Positions 38,265-47,396 of a DNA stretch of 64,000 bases are shown piece by piece. Position numbers and translations under genes: made by a program. Location: assembly GCA_963758555.1 (NCBI GenBank), contig CAVWVW010000004.1, positions 124,001 to 188,000 of the forward strand, in the 5' to 3' direction. The notes beneath the pieces were generated by a model. That model saw only the letters and a program-made list of their open reading frames with translations. It was not told the origin of the DNA and searched no databases. How positions within the stretch are numbered: the stretch's first letter is position 1; every line of letters starts with the position of its first letter. The stretch is from CAIUMH01 sp963758555 (GTDB taxonomy: Bacteria > Actinomycetota > Acidimicrobiia > Acidimicrobiales > RAAP-2).

Positions 38265-38696
38265 TCAGCGGGCGCTGATGTACTCGACGAGCTCTGAGCG
38301 GTCGCGCTCGAGCTGGTCGATGCGGGCCTTGACCACGTCACCGATCGAGACGATCCCTGCCAGCTCGCCGTCGACGACCACCGGCAGGTGCCGCACCCGA
38401 AGATCAGTCATCACCGCCATGAGGACCTCGATGTCATCGTCGGGTGAGCACGTCTTGATCAGGGCGGTCATCGCCTCGCTCACAGGACGTTCGACGACCT
38501 CCGCTCCAGAGACGTGGAGTGCTCGGACGATATCGCGCTCGGAGATGATCCCCTCGGGCTTCCTGCCGTCTTCGCTCACCACCAACGCGCCCACGCCACG
38601 GAACGCGAGCTCGCTGAGTGCCTCGGTGATCGTCGCAGAGCGACTCACGGTGGCGACGTCATCGCCCTTGGCCTCAAGGATCTTGGCGATCAGCAT
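38265..38696 (-). CDS. two-CBS-domain protein
   Basis: A 143-residue stand-alone CBS pair: VSRSATITEALSELAFRGVGALVVSE and IISERDIVRAL for the first, then TCSPDDDIEVLMAVMTDLRVRHLPVV and GIVSIGDVVKARI for the second. Such proteins sense adenine nucleotides or similar ligands. No attached enzyme domain. Start set at ATG 38696; the longer frame to 38732 adds a short acidic tail without a ribosome site. Confidence 0.9.
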   Translation of the reverse strand: MLIAKILEAKGDDVATVSRSATITEALSELAFRGVGALVVSEDGRKPEGIISERDIVRALHVSGAEVVERPVSEAMTALIKTCSPDDDIEVLMAVMTDLRVRHLPVVVDGELAGIVSIGDVVKARIDQLERDRSELVEYISAR

Positions 38697-38810
38697 CGAT
38701 GCCCCCTCTTCGTCTGGAGCCCGCGCCAGCACGGGCCCTCTAGAGCCCAGCGTAGGGACCGGTTTCGCGCTTGGCTAGGGCCCACGCCAAGTGAATTTGC
38801 GCACGAGCGC

Positions 38811-39437
38811 TCACGCAGGTTGGAGCAGTGTGGCGAGGCCCGCCTCCATGGTGGCCACCGCCTCTTCGTGGCCTCGCATGGACGCCAAGAGGAAGTACGC
38901 ATCGCACGAGGAGAGCACCTCGACCAGGTCCGCCACCTGGCCGTCGCTGGTCGTACCGCTCTGTGGCGCCTCGTGGCTCACGAGCGTCTCTGACTGAGCC
39001 CGGAGGCGCTCAGCGACCTTCGTCCACGGACCAGCCGCCACCGGAGCGTGCGCCATGCGGACGCGCAGAGAGCGGATGATCGCCTCGAGGGCCAGGTAGA
39101 GCGAGACGCGGGTGTCCACGAAGACGCTGAGGCGCTCCGTCGAAGGAGCGGGGGGTGCGGGCACGACCAGGTCCGAGCTGAGCGCGGCATCGATCTCGGA
39201 GTCGACCGCCGCATGGAGGAGCGCGTCGACGTCGTCGAAATAGCGAAAGATGCTCCGCTCTGACACGTTCGCTCGCTCGGCCACCTCACCGGCCGTCGGC
39301 ACCGGCGTGCCCTCTTTGATGAGCTCGACCGCGGCCTCGATGACGCGGTACTGGTTGGTCTCGCGTCGACGCCGTCGACCGTCTCGCGAGTAGACCTGAT
39401 CGTTGATCACCACGGTCGGGGAGTTGGGGGCTTTCAC
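38811..39437 (-). CDS. TetR family transcriptional regulator
   Basis: 208 residues. The DNA-binding region is RVIEAAVELIKEG then PTAGEVAERANVSERSIFRYFDDVDALLHA, a clear TetR helix-turn-helix with the common FRYF recognition end. A poorly conserved helical effector domain follows. GTG at 39437 has GGAGG about 8 bases upstream; the longer frame has none. Thioredoxin lies divergent, 147 bases away. Target and ligand unknown. Confidence 0.88.
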   Translation of the reverse strand: MKAPNSPTVVINDQVYSRDGRRRRRETNQYRVIEAAVELIKEGTPVPTAGEVAERANVSERSIFRYFDDVDALLHAAVDSEIDAALSSDLVVPAPPAPSTERLSVFVDTRVSLYLALEAIIRSLRVRMAHAPVAAGPWTKVAERLRAQSETLVSHEAPQSGTTSDGQVADLVEVLSSCDAYFLLASMRGHEEAVATMEAGLATLLQPA

Positions 39438-39584
39438 GCTGCGATCCTCCAGGCAGGCGCCGTCTCCATCGTGAGAGTCTACGTCGCGCCGCGAAGGCTG
39501 AATTCCGGTCGCGAGCGCCTCCGGACGGGAATGTTGGGGCATCGAGCAGCGTTGCACCCATGAGCGAGCAAAGGAGCGTGCATC

Positions 39585-39954
39585 ATGGCAACCACCGAGC
39601 TGACTGCAGCAACCTTCGAAGAGACCGTGCTCGGCGACGGCACCTTCATCGTCGACTTCTGGGCCGAGTGGTGTGGTCCCTGCCGCGGCTTTGCCCCGGT
39701 CTTCGACGCGGCGTCAAGAGGCGCGCCCTGCGATCACCTTCGCCAAGGTCGACACCGAAGCCGAGCAGGAGCTCGCCGGTGCGCTGGGGATCCAATCGAT
39801 CCCCACGCTCATGGTCTTCCGAGACGGCGTCTTGCTCTACCGCGAGCCAGGCGCGCTCGGCGCACCGGCGCTCGATGCCCTGCTCGACCAGATCCAAGAG
39901 CTGGACATGGATGAGATCCGGGCCGAGATCGCTCAGCGCCAAGACGCCAGCTGA
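39585..39954 (+). CDS. trxA: thioredoxin (apparent frameshift)
   Basis: Small disulfide reductase with the active site VDFWAEWCGPCRGFAP near residues 24-37. After about residue 45 the frame shifts: the sequence AA at about 39718-39719 appears to have one base too many, and the family text resumes as ARPAITFAKVDTEAEQELAG then GIQSIPTLMVFRDGV with the cis-proline. The corrected length of about 122 residues is slightly longer than E. coli thioredoxin, with an acidic helical tail. AAAGGAG lies before the ATG. Confidence 0.9.
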
Positions 39955-40021
39955 GGCGCGACTGCGTACCCGCGCCAGGGTTGCTCGCGAGCGCCCTTGA
40001 GCCCTCGCGACGCTGAGCGAG

Positions 40022-40306
40022 CTACTCGGCGCCCACCATCTCGGGGGTGATCCCCATGCCCTTGAGCACCCGGCGAAGCTCGCAGATGTGCTCGTCGGTC
40101 AGGTCTCGGCCCAGAGGGCCTCGAAAGATGGTGACGTGGTCGTCGAGCGTGAGCTCGAAGGAGTGGTGCTTGGTCTCTCGACACTCCCCCAGTGACTCGA
40201 GCAGTGACTGCACGTCATGCCACTGGATGTTGTGGGAGGTCGGATGACGGAACACCCGGGCCGCTGTGGTGCGGTGGTGGTGGTCGAGCTTCAGTTGCTG
40301 ATGCAT
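40022..40306 (-). CDS. small conserved actinobacterial protein, unknown
   Basis: A 94-residue protein with VFRHPTSHNIQWHDVQSLLESLG followed by FELTLDDHVTIFRGP and LRRVLKGMG. I recognise the pattern (His-Pro-x-S-H-N-I, then a small beta pair and helix) as a recurring small protein of Actinobacteria; its fold may resemble HicA-like small domains but I do not recognise a toxin active site. AAGGAGGG lies about 9 bases before the ATG. No antitoxin partner gene is adjacent. Confidence 0.6.
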   Translation of the reverse strand: MHQQLKLDHHHRTTAARVFRHPTSHNIQWHDVQSLLESLGECRETKHHSFELTLDDHVTIFRGPLGRDLTDEHICELRRVLKGMGITPEMVGAE

Positions 40307-40433
40307 GAGCACAGCCCTCCTTGGTGGTCGACACCTCCGACCGTACGCCCTGGCGCACACGGCTGCCAAGGCATCGAAGAACAGGCTCCCACCAGGGAAG
40401 ACGTTGGCAGGGAGCTGCCCAGTGAGGCGACGC

Positions 40434-40859
40434 TCAGTCGCTCGAGACGAGCACCGTGGCCGTGCCCGTGACCACCGGGGCGCCCTCTTGGTTGACGGTG
40501 GTCACCGACAGATCAGCCAGCTTCTGGCCCGCTTCTTCGCGCAGCTCGGTCACCGACACGGTGGCCTCGAGCTTGTCGCCGGGCCAGACCTGGTTGACGA
40601 AGCGCACGCCGTAGGAGCGGACGTTCTCGGCGCCGAACCAGTCGGTGATCACTCGGCCGGTGGCTCCCATCGAGAGCATCCCGTGGGCGAAGACCGAGGG
40701 GAACCCGGCGACCTCTTTGGTGTAGCGCTCATCGCTGTGGAGAGGGTTGTAGTCACCTGAGGCGCCGGCGTACATGACGATCTGGGTGCGCGAGAGGTCG
40801 TCGAAGAGGACCTGGGTGCGCGACTCGCCGATGGTGAGGCTGGAGGAAGCGACGGTCAT
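40434..40859 (-). CDS. MaoC-like dehydratase, small subunit (HadB type)
   Basis: A 141-residue hot-dog-fold hydratase. YAGASGDYNPLHSDERYTKE contains the catalytic Asp and His of the R-specific enoyl-CoA hydratase motif, followed by VFAHGMLSMGATGRV. This catalytic half pairs with a HadA/HadC-like half made by the gene just upstream (40863-41360), from which it is separated by 3 bases. Together they would form a heterodimer acting on 2-enoyl-thioesters in fatty-acid or steroid-side-chain metabolism. Confidence 0.88.
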   Translation of the reverse strand: MTVASSSLTIGESRTQVLFDDLSRTQIVMYAGASGDYNPLHSDERYTKEVAGFPSVFAHGMLSMGATGRVITDWFGAENVRSYGVRFVNQVWPGDKLEATVSVTELREEAGQKLADLSVTTVNQEGAPVVTGTATVLVSSD

Positions 40860-40862
40860 CGA

Positions 40863-41360
40863 TCAGGATCCTTCGGTGGGGTTGACGGACGGGATCACGC
40901 TGAGCATGCGTGCGGTGACGATCAGCTCGTCGCTCTCATCGAGGTAGTCGGTGTACATTTCGCTGAAGGTCAGGGTCCCGCCGCGACGCGACTCCTTGGT
41001 CCAGGTCTCACCCTCCCGACGGACCGCGTGGAGCACCATGCCGGGTCGAAGGGGCTTGACGTAGGTGAAGGACTGCTCGGCATGGAGGCCACCCTGCACG
41101 CCAGAGCCGTCGCTCTCCTTCGGCGGCGTCCCCGTCGCCTCTCGCCCCGAGCCGAACCACGGCTCTCCGGCCTTCGGCAGGAAGGGGTTAGCCGGCTCGA
41201 ACTGCATGCCTGCCATGGGGAAGGTCGGAGGGGCCACGATCCCTCCAGCTTGCTTCGCCTCATCGGAGGTGGGATCTGAGTATGCCGGGTTCGGATCGCC
41301 GATCGCTCGGGCGAACATCATGATGTGCGTCGCCTCAACGGGAAAAACCTCAAGTGCCAT
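40863..41360 (-). CDS. MaoC N-terminal-domain dehydratase (HadA/C type)
   Basis: A 165-residue FAS1-like or MaoC_N dehydratase subunit. HIMMFARAIGDPNPAYSD is the structural match to the catalytic loop, but with the His replaced by Tyr. IVAPPTFPMAGM is the following helix segment, and LHAEQSFTYVKPLRPGM is the hot-dog strand pair. It is the non-catalytic partner of the adjacent HadB-like protein, first in a two-gene unit. Mycobacterial equivalents include HadA/HadC and ChsH1; which one cannot be decided. Confidence 0.85.
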   Translation of the reverse strand: MALEVFPVEATHIMMFARAIGDPNPAYSDPTSDEAKQAGGIVAPPTFPMAGMQFEPANPFLPKAGEPWFGSGREATGTPPKESDGSGVQGGLHAEQSFTYVKPLRPGMVLHAVRREGETWTKESRRGGTLTFSEMYTDYLDESDELIVTARMLSVIPSVNPTEGS

Positions 41361-41534
41361 CTCGTACCCCTCCTCGTGGACGGCGCAGCGCCCGTTCGTT
41401 TCGCTCGCCCTCGAACGGTCTGGCGCCAGCGCTGACGGTACTCTGAGCCGCGCCAGGTGGTCAAAGAGCCCCGTGTGAACGGGCGTGCTCGACGACTACG
41501 GTGACCCCGAGACGTCAACAGGGGTGGATCGGCC

Positions 41535-42530
41535 GTGGGGGCACAGAGCAGCAAGACCAGCGACGTGGTGACCTCGGACGAGCGAGCGCGCTTGGGCAGC
41601 CCGCTCGATGACGACGCCAGCCTGGAGAGACGAAGCGTGCTCGAGGTGGCTCGGGAGTCCGTCGGTCCCGGTGCCGTGAGCTTTCGCAGCGAGCTGCACG
41701 ACGAGCTGCGTCTGGCCGATGAGATCACCGAGCTCGACTCGGTGCGGATCTCCGGCCGCGCCGATGACTCGTGGCTCCTCGAGGAGCTGGCCGTCGAGGG
41801 CGGGATCGGTCTGAGTGCCGCTCATCTGGTGGGCCAGAGCGTGCTTCGAGGCTTCCGACGCCAGCTCGACCCGCTCAAGGAGGGGACACCCAACGAGCAG
41901 GCAATGCGCAGGATGATGTGGGACTTCCCGCTCGCTCTCATGATCAACGGGCAGACCTCATCGCTCGATCACCCAGCGCTCAAGGCACCGCAACCGATGG
42001 GCGAGCTCCCAGGGGTGAACCAGTGCTCTGGCTGGAGGGCGGGCGGCGACATGCTCACCTCTATCGAGCGAGCTGGCGGCATGCTGCGTATGAAGCTCAG
42101 CGACGAGCTGGTGGGCGATGAGCACCTTGGCGACACCGATCCTCCCCCGCTGGCCCCACTGGCGAGCCGACGCCGTCGCCAGCTCACGGTGCGGCTGGAG
42201 GGCGACGAGCTCAAGATCCGCGATCGCTTCCGTGACAGCTACAGCGACCCCGACGGGATCGAGCGAGCCCTCCATCACTGGATCGTCGACGTGAGAGCGG
42301 GTGTGCTCGACCACGTGATCACCCAGGTCGAGGTGACCTCGATGGCGCTGCCCTGGCTTGAGTGCCCGAGTGCCGGAGGCAGCGGCGTCCGCCTCGTCGG
42401 ACGGACGCTCGAGGACGCCGAGGTGCTCGTGGGCACCGAGTTCAAGGGCATCACCACCTGCACACATCTCAACGACACCCTCGTGATGCTCTCGGGCGTA
42501 CCTGAGATGTTGGGCCGCCTGCTCTCCTAG
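41535..42530 (+). CDS. DUF2889 domain protein
   Basis: A 331-residue protein of unknown function. The end FKGITTCTHLNDTLVMLSG is the diagnostic DUF2889 segment (E-x-x-G-x-x-x-CTHLND). The middle part has basic RSRRRRQLTVRL-like strands. DUF2889 genes often sit among acyl-CoA and steroid degradation genes, as here. GTG start with AGGGGTGG upstream. The short gap to the MaoC operon on the other strand (174 bases) may hold a shared promoter region; I see no clear box. Confidence 0.78.
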   Translation: MGAQSSKTSDVVTSDERARLGSPLDDDASLERRSVLEVARESVGPGAVSFRSELHDELRLADEITELDSVRISGRADDSWLLEELAVEGGIGLSAAHLVGQSVLRGFRRQLDPLKEGTPNEQAMRRMMWDFPLALMINGQTSSLDHPALKAPQPMGELPGVNQCSGWRAGGDMLTSIERAGGMLRMKLSDELVGDEHLGDTDPPPLAPLASRRRRQLTVRLEGDELKIRDRFRDSYSDPDGIERALHHWIVDVRAGVLDHVITQVEVTSMALPWLECPSAGGSGVRLVGRTLEDAEVLVGTEFKGITTCTHLNDTLVMLSGVPEMLGRLLS

Positions 42531-42540
42531 GCCTTGGCCT

Positions 42541-43330
42541 TCAGGCGCCCCGGTTGAAGACGGCAGGCCGCTTCTCGAGGAAGGCACCCACGCCTTCGAG
42601 GCCATCCGGCGTGCCAGCGCTCTGCGCCATGGTTGCCGACTCTCGCGCCAAGGTCTCGACCGGAGAGGCGATGGCTTCGGTGCGGATGAGCCGCTTCGCC
42701 GCCACCTGAGCCGAGCGAGAGCCTCCGACGAGCTGGGCGACGACGCTCGCCACCGCGCCTGGGAGCTCGGCGTCTTGATGGACCTGGGTCACGAAGCCCA
42801 TCGCCATCGCGTCGCTGGCCGAGACCACGGGGTTGAGCAGCGCCAGCGCCAGCGTTCGATGCATGCCGATCGACGCGCTCGAGCAGGCTCGTGCCTCCGT
42901 CGGGGCTGAGACCAACCTTCGTGTACGCCAGCGTGAAACGAGCAGATTCCGCAGCCAGGACCAAATCAGCGCTGGTGGCGAAGGCGACCCCAGCGCCCGC
43001 CGCCGTCCCGTGGACGGCGGCGACCACGATGGCATCCATCTCCATGAGCGAGACCACCTGCTCGTGCAGCGCTCCCGTCAGCTCAGCGAGGTAGGCCGAG
43101 GGGTCATCGGCCGAGCGGAACGCGGCCAGATCGCCTCCGACGCTGAAGCTGCGCCCCTGAGCGCCGAGCACCACGACGCCAACGTCCGCGGCCACGGCCG
43201 CCGAGATGGCCTCGCGAAGCGCGGCGACCGAGTCGAGGTTGAAGGGATTGCCCTTGCCCGGCTCGTTGAGGGTGATCCAGCCCGCCTGATCTCTCACCTC
43301 GAAGGTCACCAACGTTTCGCTGCTCGGCAT
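42541..43330 (-). CDS. enoyl-CoA hydratase/isomerase (apparent frameshift)
   Basis: Crotonase-fold protein. The first frame has PGKGNPFNLDSVAALREA, VVVLGAQGRSFSVGGDL and VVAAVHGTAAGAGVAFA (oxyanion hole), then LSPDGGTSLLERV. A one-base indel near 42862-42870 shifts to IGMHRTLALALLNPVVSASDAM and GAFLEKRPAVFNRGA, the usual tail with FxxKRxPxF. Corrected length about 262 residues, normal. The catalytic Glu of true hydratases is not obvious (SPDGGTSLL region), so isomerase is also possible. Confidence 0.85.
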
Positions 43331-43455
43331 CTCATGCTCCTCGATCGCTGTGGCTCGCGCACCTGGCGAGCGGACGCGAAGAACCTATCCCAGAGCCCTT
43401 CGTGGGCTCGGCGTCGAGCGGTTGAGATTCCGAGGCGTGCGGTACCGTGGCGAGC

Positions 43456-44607
43456 ATGAGACGAACGCTCTTCGACGACGATCACGAGGCGTTCCGAGCC
43501 TCCGTGCGCCAATATCTCGAGAAGCACGTCGCTCCGGGAGCTGAGCAGTGGGAGCGGGACGGCATCGTCGATCGCTCGATGTTCCTCGAGGCCGGCGAGG
43601 CGGGCTTCATCGGCTTCGCCGCTCCCGAAGAGCATGGCGGCGGCGGGGTGCGTGACTTTCGCTACAACGCCATCTTGGACGAGGAGATCCAATACGCCGA
43701 CGTCGGTGGGGCCTGTCTGGGCTTGACCCTGCACACCGACATCTGCCTGCCGTACTTCTTGGATCTGACCAACGACGAGCAGAAGGCTCGGTGGCTGCCC
43801 GGCATCATCGCCGGTGAGCTCATCACCGCCATCGCCATGACCGAGCCCGGCGGAGGCTCTGACCTCGCGGGCATCGCCACCACGGCGATCCGCGACGGCG
43901 ACAGCTACGTCGTCAACGGTGCGAAGACGTTCATCACCAACGGGATCAACTCAGACCTCGTGATCGTGGCGGCCAAGACGGACCCTTCAGAGCGGCACAA
44001 GGGCCTCAGCCTGCTGGTGCTCGAGCGCGGCATGCAGGGCTTCGAGCGAGGTCGCAACCTCAACAAGATCGGCCAGCACGCGCAGGACACCGCGGAGCTC
44101 TTCTTCAACGACGTGATCGTGCCAGCGGCGAACTTGCTGGGCGAGGAGGGCCAGGGCTTCAGCTATCTGGTGAGGAACCTCGCCCAAGAGCGGCTCTCGA
44201 TCGCTGTGACAGGACTCGCTGCGGCCACACGCGCCCTTGAGCTCACGGTGGCCTACGTCACGGAGCGACGTGCCTTCGGCAAGGAGATCAGCGGCTTCCA
44301 GCACACGGAGTTCGCGCTAGCGGATCTCGCCACCGAGATCGAGGTGGGCACGGCGTTCATCGATCGAGCGATCCTTGCGCTCAACGGTGGCGAGCTCACC
44401 GTCGAGGAGGCAGCCATGGCCAAGCTCTGGTGCACCGAGCTCCAAGGCCGAGCCACCGATCTCGGGGTCCAGCTCCACGGCGGCTACGGCTACATGACCG
44501 AGTACCCGATCGCCCGCGCCTACGCCGACGCACGGGTCACCCGGATCTACGGCGGCACGAACGAGATCATGCGACAGATCGTCGGTCGCCAGCTCCTCCG
44601 GGGCTGA
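43456..44607 (+). CDS. acyl-CoA dehydrogenase
   Basis: 383 residues. AIAMTEPGGGSDLAGIATTA is the FAD/substrate signature (residues about 130-150), QERLSIAVTGLAAATRAL the middle helix, and VQLHGGYGYMTEYPIARAYADAR then YGGTNEIMRQIVGR the end, with Glu in the TNE position as the catalytic base of short-chain, isovaleryl-type and many FadE enzymes. The ATG at 43456 is preferred to the GTG at 43447 because the product then begins with MRRTLFDDDHEAFRASV, the common FadE N-terminus. Confidence 0.92.
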   Translation: MRRTLFDDDHEAFRASVRQYLEKHVAPGAEQWERDGIVDRSMFLEAGEAGFIGFAAPEEHGGGGVRDFRYNAILDEEIQYADVGGACLGLTLHTDICLPYFLDLTNDEQKARWLPGIIAGELITAIAMTEPGGGSDLAGIATTAIRDGDSYVVNGAKTFITNGINSDLVIVAAKTDPSERHKGLSLLVLERGMQGFERGRNLNKIGQHAQDTAELFFNDVIVPAANLLGEEGQGFSYLVRNLAQERLSIAVTGLAAATRALELTVAYVTERRAFGKEISGFQHTEFALADLATEIEVGTAFIDRAILALNGGELTVEEAAMAKLWCTELQGRATDLGVQLHGGYGYMTEYPIARAYADARVTRIYGGTNEIMRQIVGRQLLRG

Positions 44608-44696
44608 GGGGCTCAGCGAGCGGCAGCCCGGTCAGCGGACGGGCCGACGGCACCGCCCCCACTCCTGATGAGACAGGGAGCCCACGCTTCGCAACT

Positions 44697-44733
44697 GCTG
44701 TCTGCTCGTGACGAAGGGTCACGAGCAGACAGC
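44697..44733. terminator. bidirectional hairpin between convergent genes
   Basis: A perfect 16-bp inverted repeat (44697-44712 and 44718-44733) with a 5-base loop GAAGG lies between the end of the acyl-CoA dehydrogenase gene and the end of the thiolase gene, in the 139-base gap. The position and strength suit a transcription terminator serving both strands. No T-run follows, which is common in GC-rich Actinobacteria. Confidence 0.7.
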
Positions 44734-44746
44734 GGCCCGTGCGTCC

Positions 44747-45946
44747 CTAGGCTGCGGACTTCTCCAAGATGTGGACGCCGCATGCCGAGCCGAGACCGAT
44801 GACGTGGGCCAACCCCACCTTCGCCCCTTCGATCTGACGGTCTCCCGCCTCACCGCGAAGGTGGTGACAGACCTCCCAGACGTTGGCGATGCCGGTCGCT
44901 GCGATGGGGTGGCCCTTCGACTCCAAGCCCCCCGAGACGTTCACCGGCGTCGAGCCGTCACGCCACGTCGCGCCTGACTTGAAGAAGTCGACGGCGCCAC
45001 CCTCTTCACACAGCATGAGGTTGTCGTAGTGGACGAGCTCCGCCGTGGCGAAGCAGTCGTGCAGCTCGACGAGGTCGAGGTCAGAGGGGCCCACGCCGGC
45101 CTGCTCGTAGGCCGAGACGGCGGCGGCACGGGTGAGGGTGTTGACGTCGGGGAGCACCTGACAGGCCTCCTGATAGGGGTCTGAGGTCAGGATCGATGCG
45201 GAGACCTTGACCGCGCGGCGCTGCTGCTCGAGCGAGAGCGTCTTGAGCTTGGCGTCGGAGACGACGACCGCGGCAGCGGCGCCGTCGCAGTTCGCCGAGC
45301 ACATCGGTCGGGTGTTCGGATAGGCGATCATGACGTCGCCCATGATCTGCTCGAGCGACATCGCCTTCTGGTACGAGGCCAGAGGGTTGAGCGTCGAGTG
45401 GGAGTGGTTCTTCTCCGAGATCTTGGCGAACAGCTCAAAGTCGGCCTCGACGTTGTGGCGATAGCCGTACTCCTGACCGATCTGAGCGAAGACACCTGGC
45501 ATCGTCTCGGTCCCGACGCGCCCATCGATGGGCGTGACAGCGCCGAAGCGGCCGCGCGGCTCCCAGACATCGGAGGCTGCACCCACGGTGCCGCCCGCCA
45601 GGAGACCCGCTCCCGCCAGCTTCTCGACGCCGACGGCCAGACCGAAGTCGACCTCGCCGGCCTTGACGGCCATGATGGCGGTACGAAGCGCGGTGGCACC
45701 GGTGGCACAGGCGTTCGACACGTTGAAGACAGGGATGCCGGTCTGGCCAACCTGCTTCTGGAGGATCTGGCCGTTGGTCTGACCCATCAGGTTGCCGTAG
45801 GCCAGGATCCCGACGTCCTTCATCGTGATGCCCGCGTCCTTGAGCGCAGCCAAGGTGGCCTCCGCGGCCAGGTCGATGACGTCCCGGTCGGGGTACTTGC
45901 CGAACTTCGTCATGTTGATCCCGAGGATCCAGACTGCGTCTGCCAT
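44747..45946 (-). CDS. SCP-x / lipid-transfer-type thiolase
   Basis: 399 residues of the non-decarboxylating lipid-transfer thiolase group. The nucleophilic Cys is present in FNVSNACATGATALRTA, the late motif SGGLESKGHPIAATGIANV holds the catalytic His, and GLAHVIGLGSACGVHIL the second Cys region. VELHDCFATAEL is typical of SCP-x enzymes. It follows the DUF35 gene with a TGATG stop-start overlap at 45946, so the two are made as a pair, unlike the fused and Cys-less copy at 19624. Probable role: thiolysis of a branched or steroid-derived 3-oxoacyl-CoA. Confidence 0.9.
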   Translation of the reverse strand: MADAVWILGINMTKFGKYPDRDVIDLAAEATLAALKDAGITMKDVGILAYGNLMGQTNGQILQKQVGQTGIPVFNVSNACATGATALRTAIMAVKAGEVDFGLAVGVEKLAGAGLLAGGTVGAASDVWEPRGRFGAVTPIDGRVGTETMPGVFAQIGQEYGYRHNVEADFELFAKISEKNHSHSTLNPLASYQKAMSLEQIMGDVMIAYPNTRPMCSANCDGAAAAVVVSDAKLKTLSLEQQRRAVKVSASILTSDPYQEACQVLPDVNTLTRAAAVSAYEQAGVGPSDLDLVELHDCFATAELVHYDNLMLCEEGGAVDFFKSGATWRDGSTPVNVSGGLESKGHPIAATGIANVWEVCHHLRGEAGDRQIEGAKVGLAHVIGLGSACGVHILEKSAA

Positions 45947-46347
45947 CACTGCACCTCCATGGGCTCGAAACCGAACCCGATCGCTTCGGTACCCTCGGCG
46001 TCCTTGCCGATGGGGAACGTGGTCAGCCGGACCTTCATGCCCAGCTTGATGTGCTCCGGGTCAGGCGGCGTGTTCACGATGTTGCCCTTGGCCGAGGTGC
46101 CGTCGCAGTCGACGATGCCTGGGACGAAGGGGACGTCGATGCCGGGTGCGGCCATCGACACGATGGTGAACGTCCGGAGCGTCCCCTCCGTGCTCACGTC
46201 GACCTTGGTGAACTCGGTGCCGCTGCAGGACGCGCACGCGCTTCGGTGATCGAAGAAGCGGGCGCCGCACGAGGTGCACTCGTTGGCCACCAGGTGCGGT
46301 GTGTCTCCGAGCACCAGGTAGTCGACCAAGGGGATCTGCTCTGCCAT
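45946..46347 (-). CDS. DUF35 Zn-ribbon/OB-fold thiolase partner
   Basis: 133 residues: zinc ribbon with Cys pairs in NECTSCGARFFDHRSACASC, then an OB-fold ending with AEGTEAIGFGFEPMEV. DUF35 proteins bind acyl-CoA and partner thiolases or hydratases (for example ChsH2 and the acetoacetyl-CoA thiolase complexes of archaea). Its stop codon overlaps the thiolase start. ATG 46347 (MAEQIPLVDYL) is preferred to the longer 46365 start. Confidence 0.9.
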   Translation of the reverse strand: MAEQIPLVDYLVLGDTPHLVANECTSCGARFFDHRSACASCSGTEFTKVDVSTEGTLRTFTIVSMAAPGIDVPFVPGIVDCDGTSAKGNIVNTPPDPEHIKLGMKVRLTTFPIGKDAEGTEAIGFGFEPMEVQ

Positions 46348-46474
46348 GTGCACTGCTCCGTTCATCCGTGGCCACCTCGGGGGTCCCGCACGCCGTGCGT
46401 CACCCCAGATCTCGCGGCCTCCAACTCACTCTAGACATCTCGCTGCGCCCTTCTGCCGGGAGCGCAGGCTTGGC

Positions 46475-47371
46475 TCAGCCCTTCATCGCCTCATCGAAGA
46501 ACGTGCGTCGACGAGCCTCGGGCAGCATCTTGCGCACCAGCACGCCGACGTCCTCGGGCTCTTCAGGCGTCTCCTTCGTCTTCGGCCCTCGGTGCCAGCC
46601 TTCCGCCAAGGCGAAGATCGTGCCCGACGACTCGATCACCTCACCGGTGACGTCCTTCGAGTCCTTCGAGGCCAGCCAGGCAACCACCGTGGCCACCCAG
46701 CGCGGGTCGAGGGACGCGGCCAGCTTGTCGGAGTAGCCGAGATCCTCGGTCATCCGTGTGTAGGCCATGGGAGCCACGCAGTTGGCGGTCACGCCGTAGC
46801 GGACGAGCTCGAGCGCGGCGATCTGGGTGAAGGCGGCGATCCCGGCCTTCGCTGCCCCGTAGTTCGACTGACCCACGTTGGCGTAGATCCCTGAGACCGA
46901 GGTGGTGTTGATGAGCCGAGCGTCGTTCTCGAGCCCCTCCTTCGAGCGAGCACGCCAGTAGACCGCGGCATGGCGAGAGACGCAGAAGGTGCCCTTCAGG
47001 TGCACACGGATCACCGAGTCCCAGTCATCCTCGCTGAGCGAGAAGAGCATCCGGTCTCGAAGGATCCCTGCGTTGTTCACGACCACGTCGAGTCCGCCGA
47101 AGGTCTCGACCGCCTGGTCGATCAAGCTGGCCGCTCCGTCCCATGAGGAGATGTCATCGGTGTTCGCCGCTGCCTCGCCGCCTGCCGCGACGATCTCGTC
47201 GACCACCTCTTGGGCAGGGCCCACGTCGATGCCTGAGCCGTCACGGCTGCCGCCGACGTCGTTGACGATGACCTTGGCACCGTGCGTGGCGAGCATCAGT
47301 GCGTGCTCTCGACCGATGCCTCGTCCCGCACCCGTCACGATGGCGACGCGTCCTTCGCAGATCTTTGCCAT
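46475..47371 (-). CDS. short-chain dehydrogenase/reductase (multifunctional-enzyme-2-like)
   Basis: 298 residues, Rossmann SDR: AIVTGAGRGIGREHALMLA, VVNNAGILRDRMLFSLSEDDWD, SVSGIYANVGQSNYGAAKAGI with catalytic Ser, Tyr and Lys, and TANCVAPMAYTRMT. The RDRMLF and YGAAKAGI features match the 3-hydroxyacyl-CoA dehydrogenase part of peroxisomal MFE-2 (17-beta-HSD type 4) and FabG-like actinobacterial enzymes, so a 3-hydroxyacyl-CoA substrate is likely. ATG 47371 fits the nucleotide site spacing; the longer frame is unsupported. Confidence 0.88.
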   Translation of the reverse strand: MAKICEGRVAIVTGAGRGIGREHALMLATHGAKVIVNDVGGSRDGSGIDVGPAQEVVDEIVAAGGEAAANTDDISSWDGAASLIDQAVETFGGLDVVVNNAGILRDRMLFSLSEDDWDSVIRVHLKGTFCVSRHAAVYWRARSKEGLENDARLINTTSVSGIYANVGQSNYGAAKAGIAAFTQIAALELVRYGVTANCVAPMAYTRMTEDLGYSDKLAASLDPRWVATVVAWLASKDSKDVTGEVIESSGTIFALAEGWHRGPKTKETPEEPEDVGVLVRKMLPEARRRTFFDEAMKG

Positions 47372-47396
47372 GGCCAAGAGCCTCTCTCTCAGTTGC

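Noticed and set aside
40022..40306. HicA-type toxin
   Set aside because: No catalytic His motif of the HicA type and no neighbouring antitoxin gene.
40434..41360. Mesaconyl-CoA hydratase
   Set aside because: That enzyme is a single chain of about 350 residues with two hot-dog domains; this pair is a HadA/HadB-like two-gene form without its signature.
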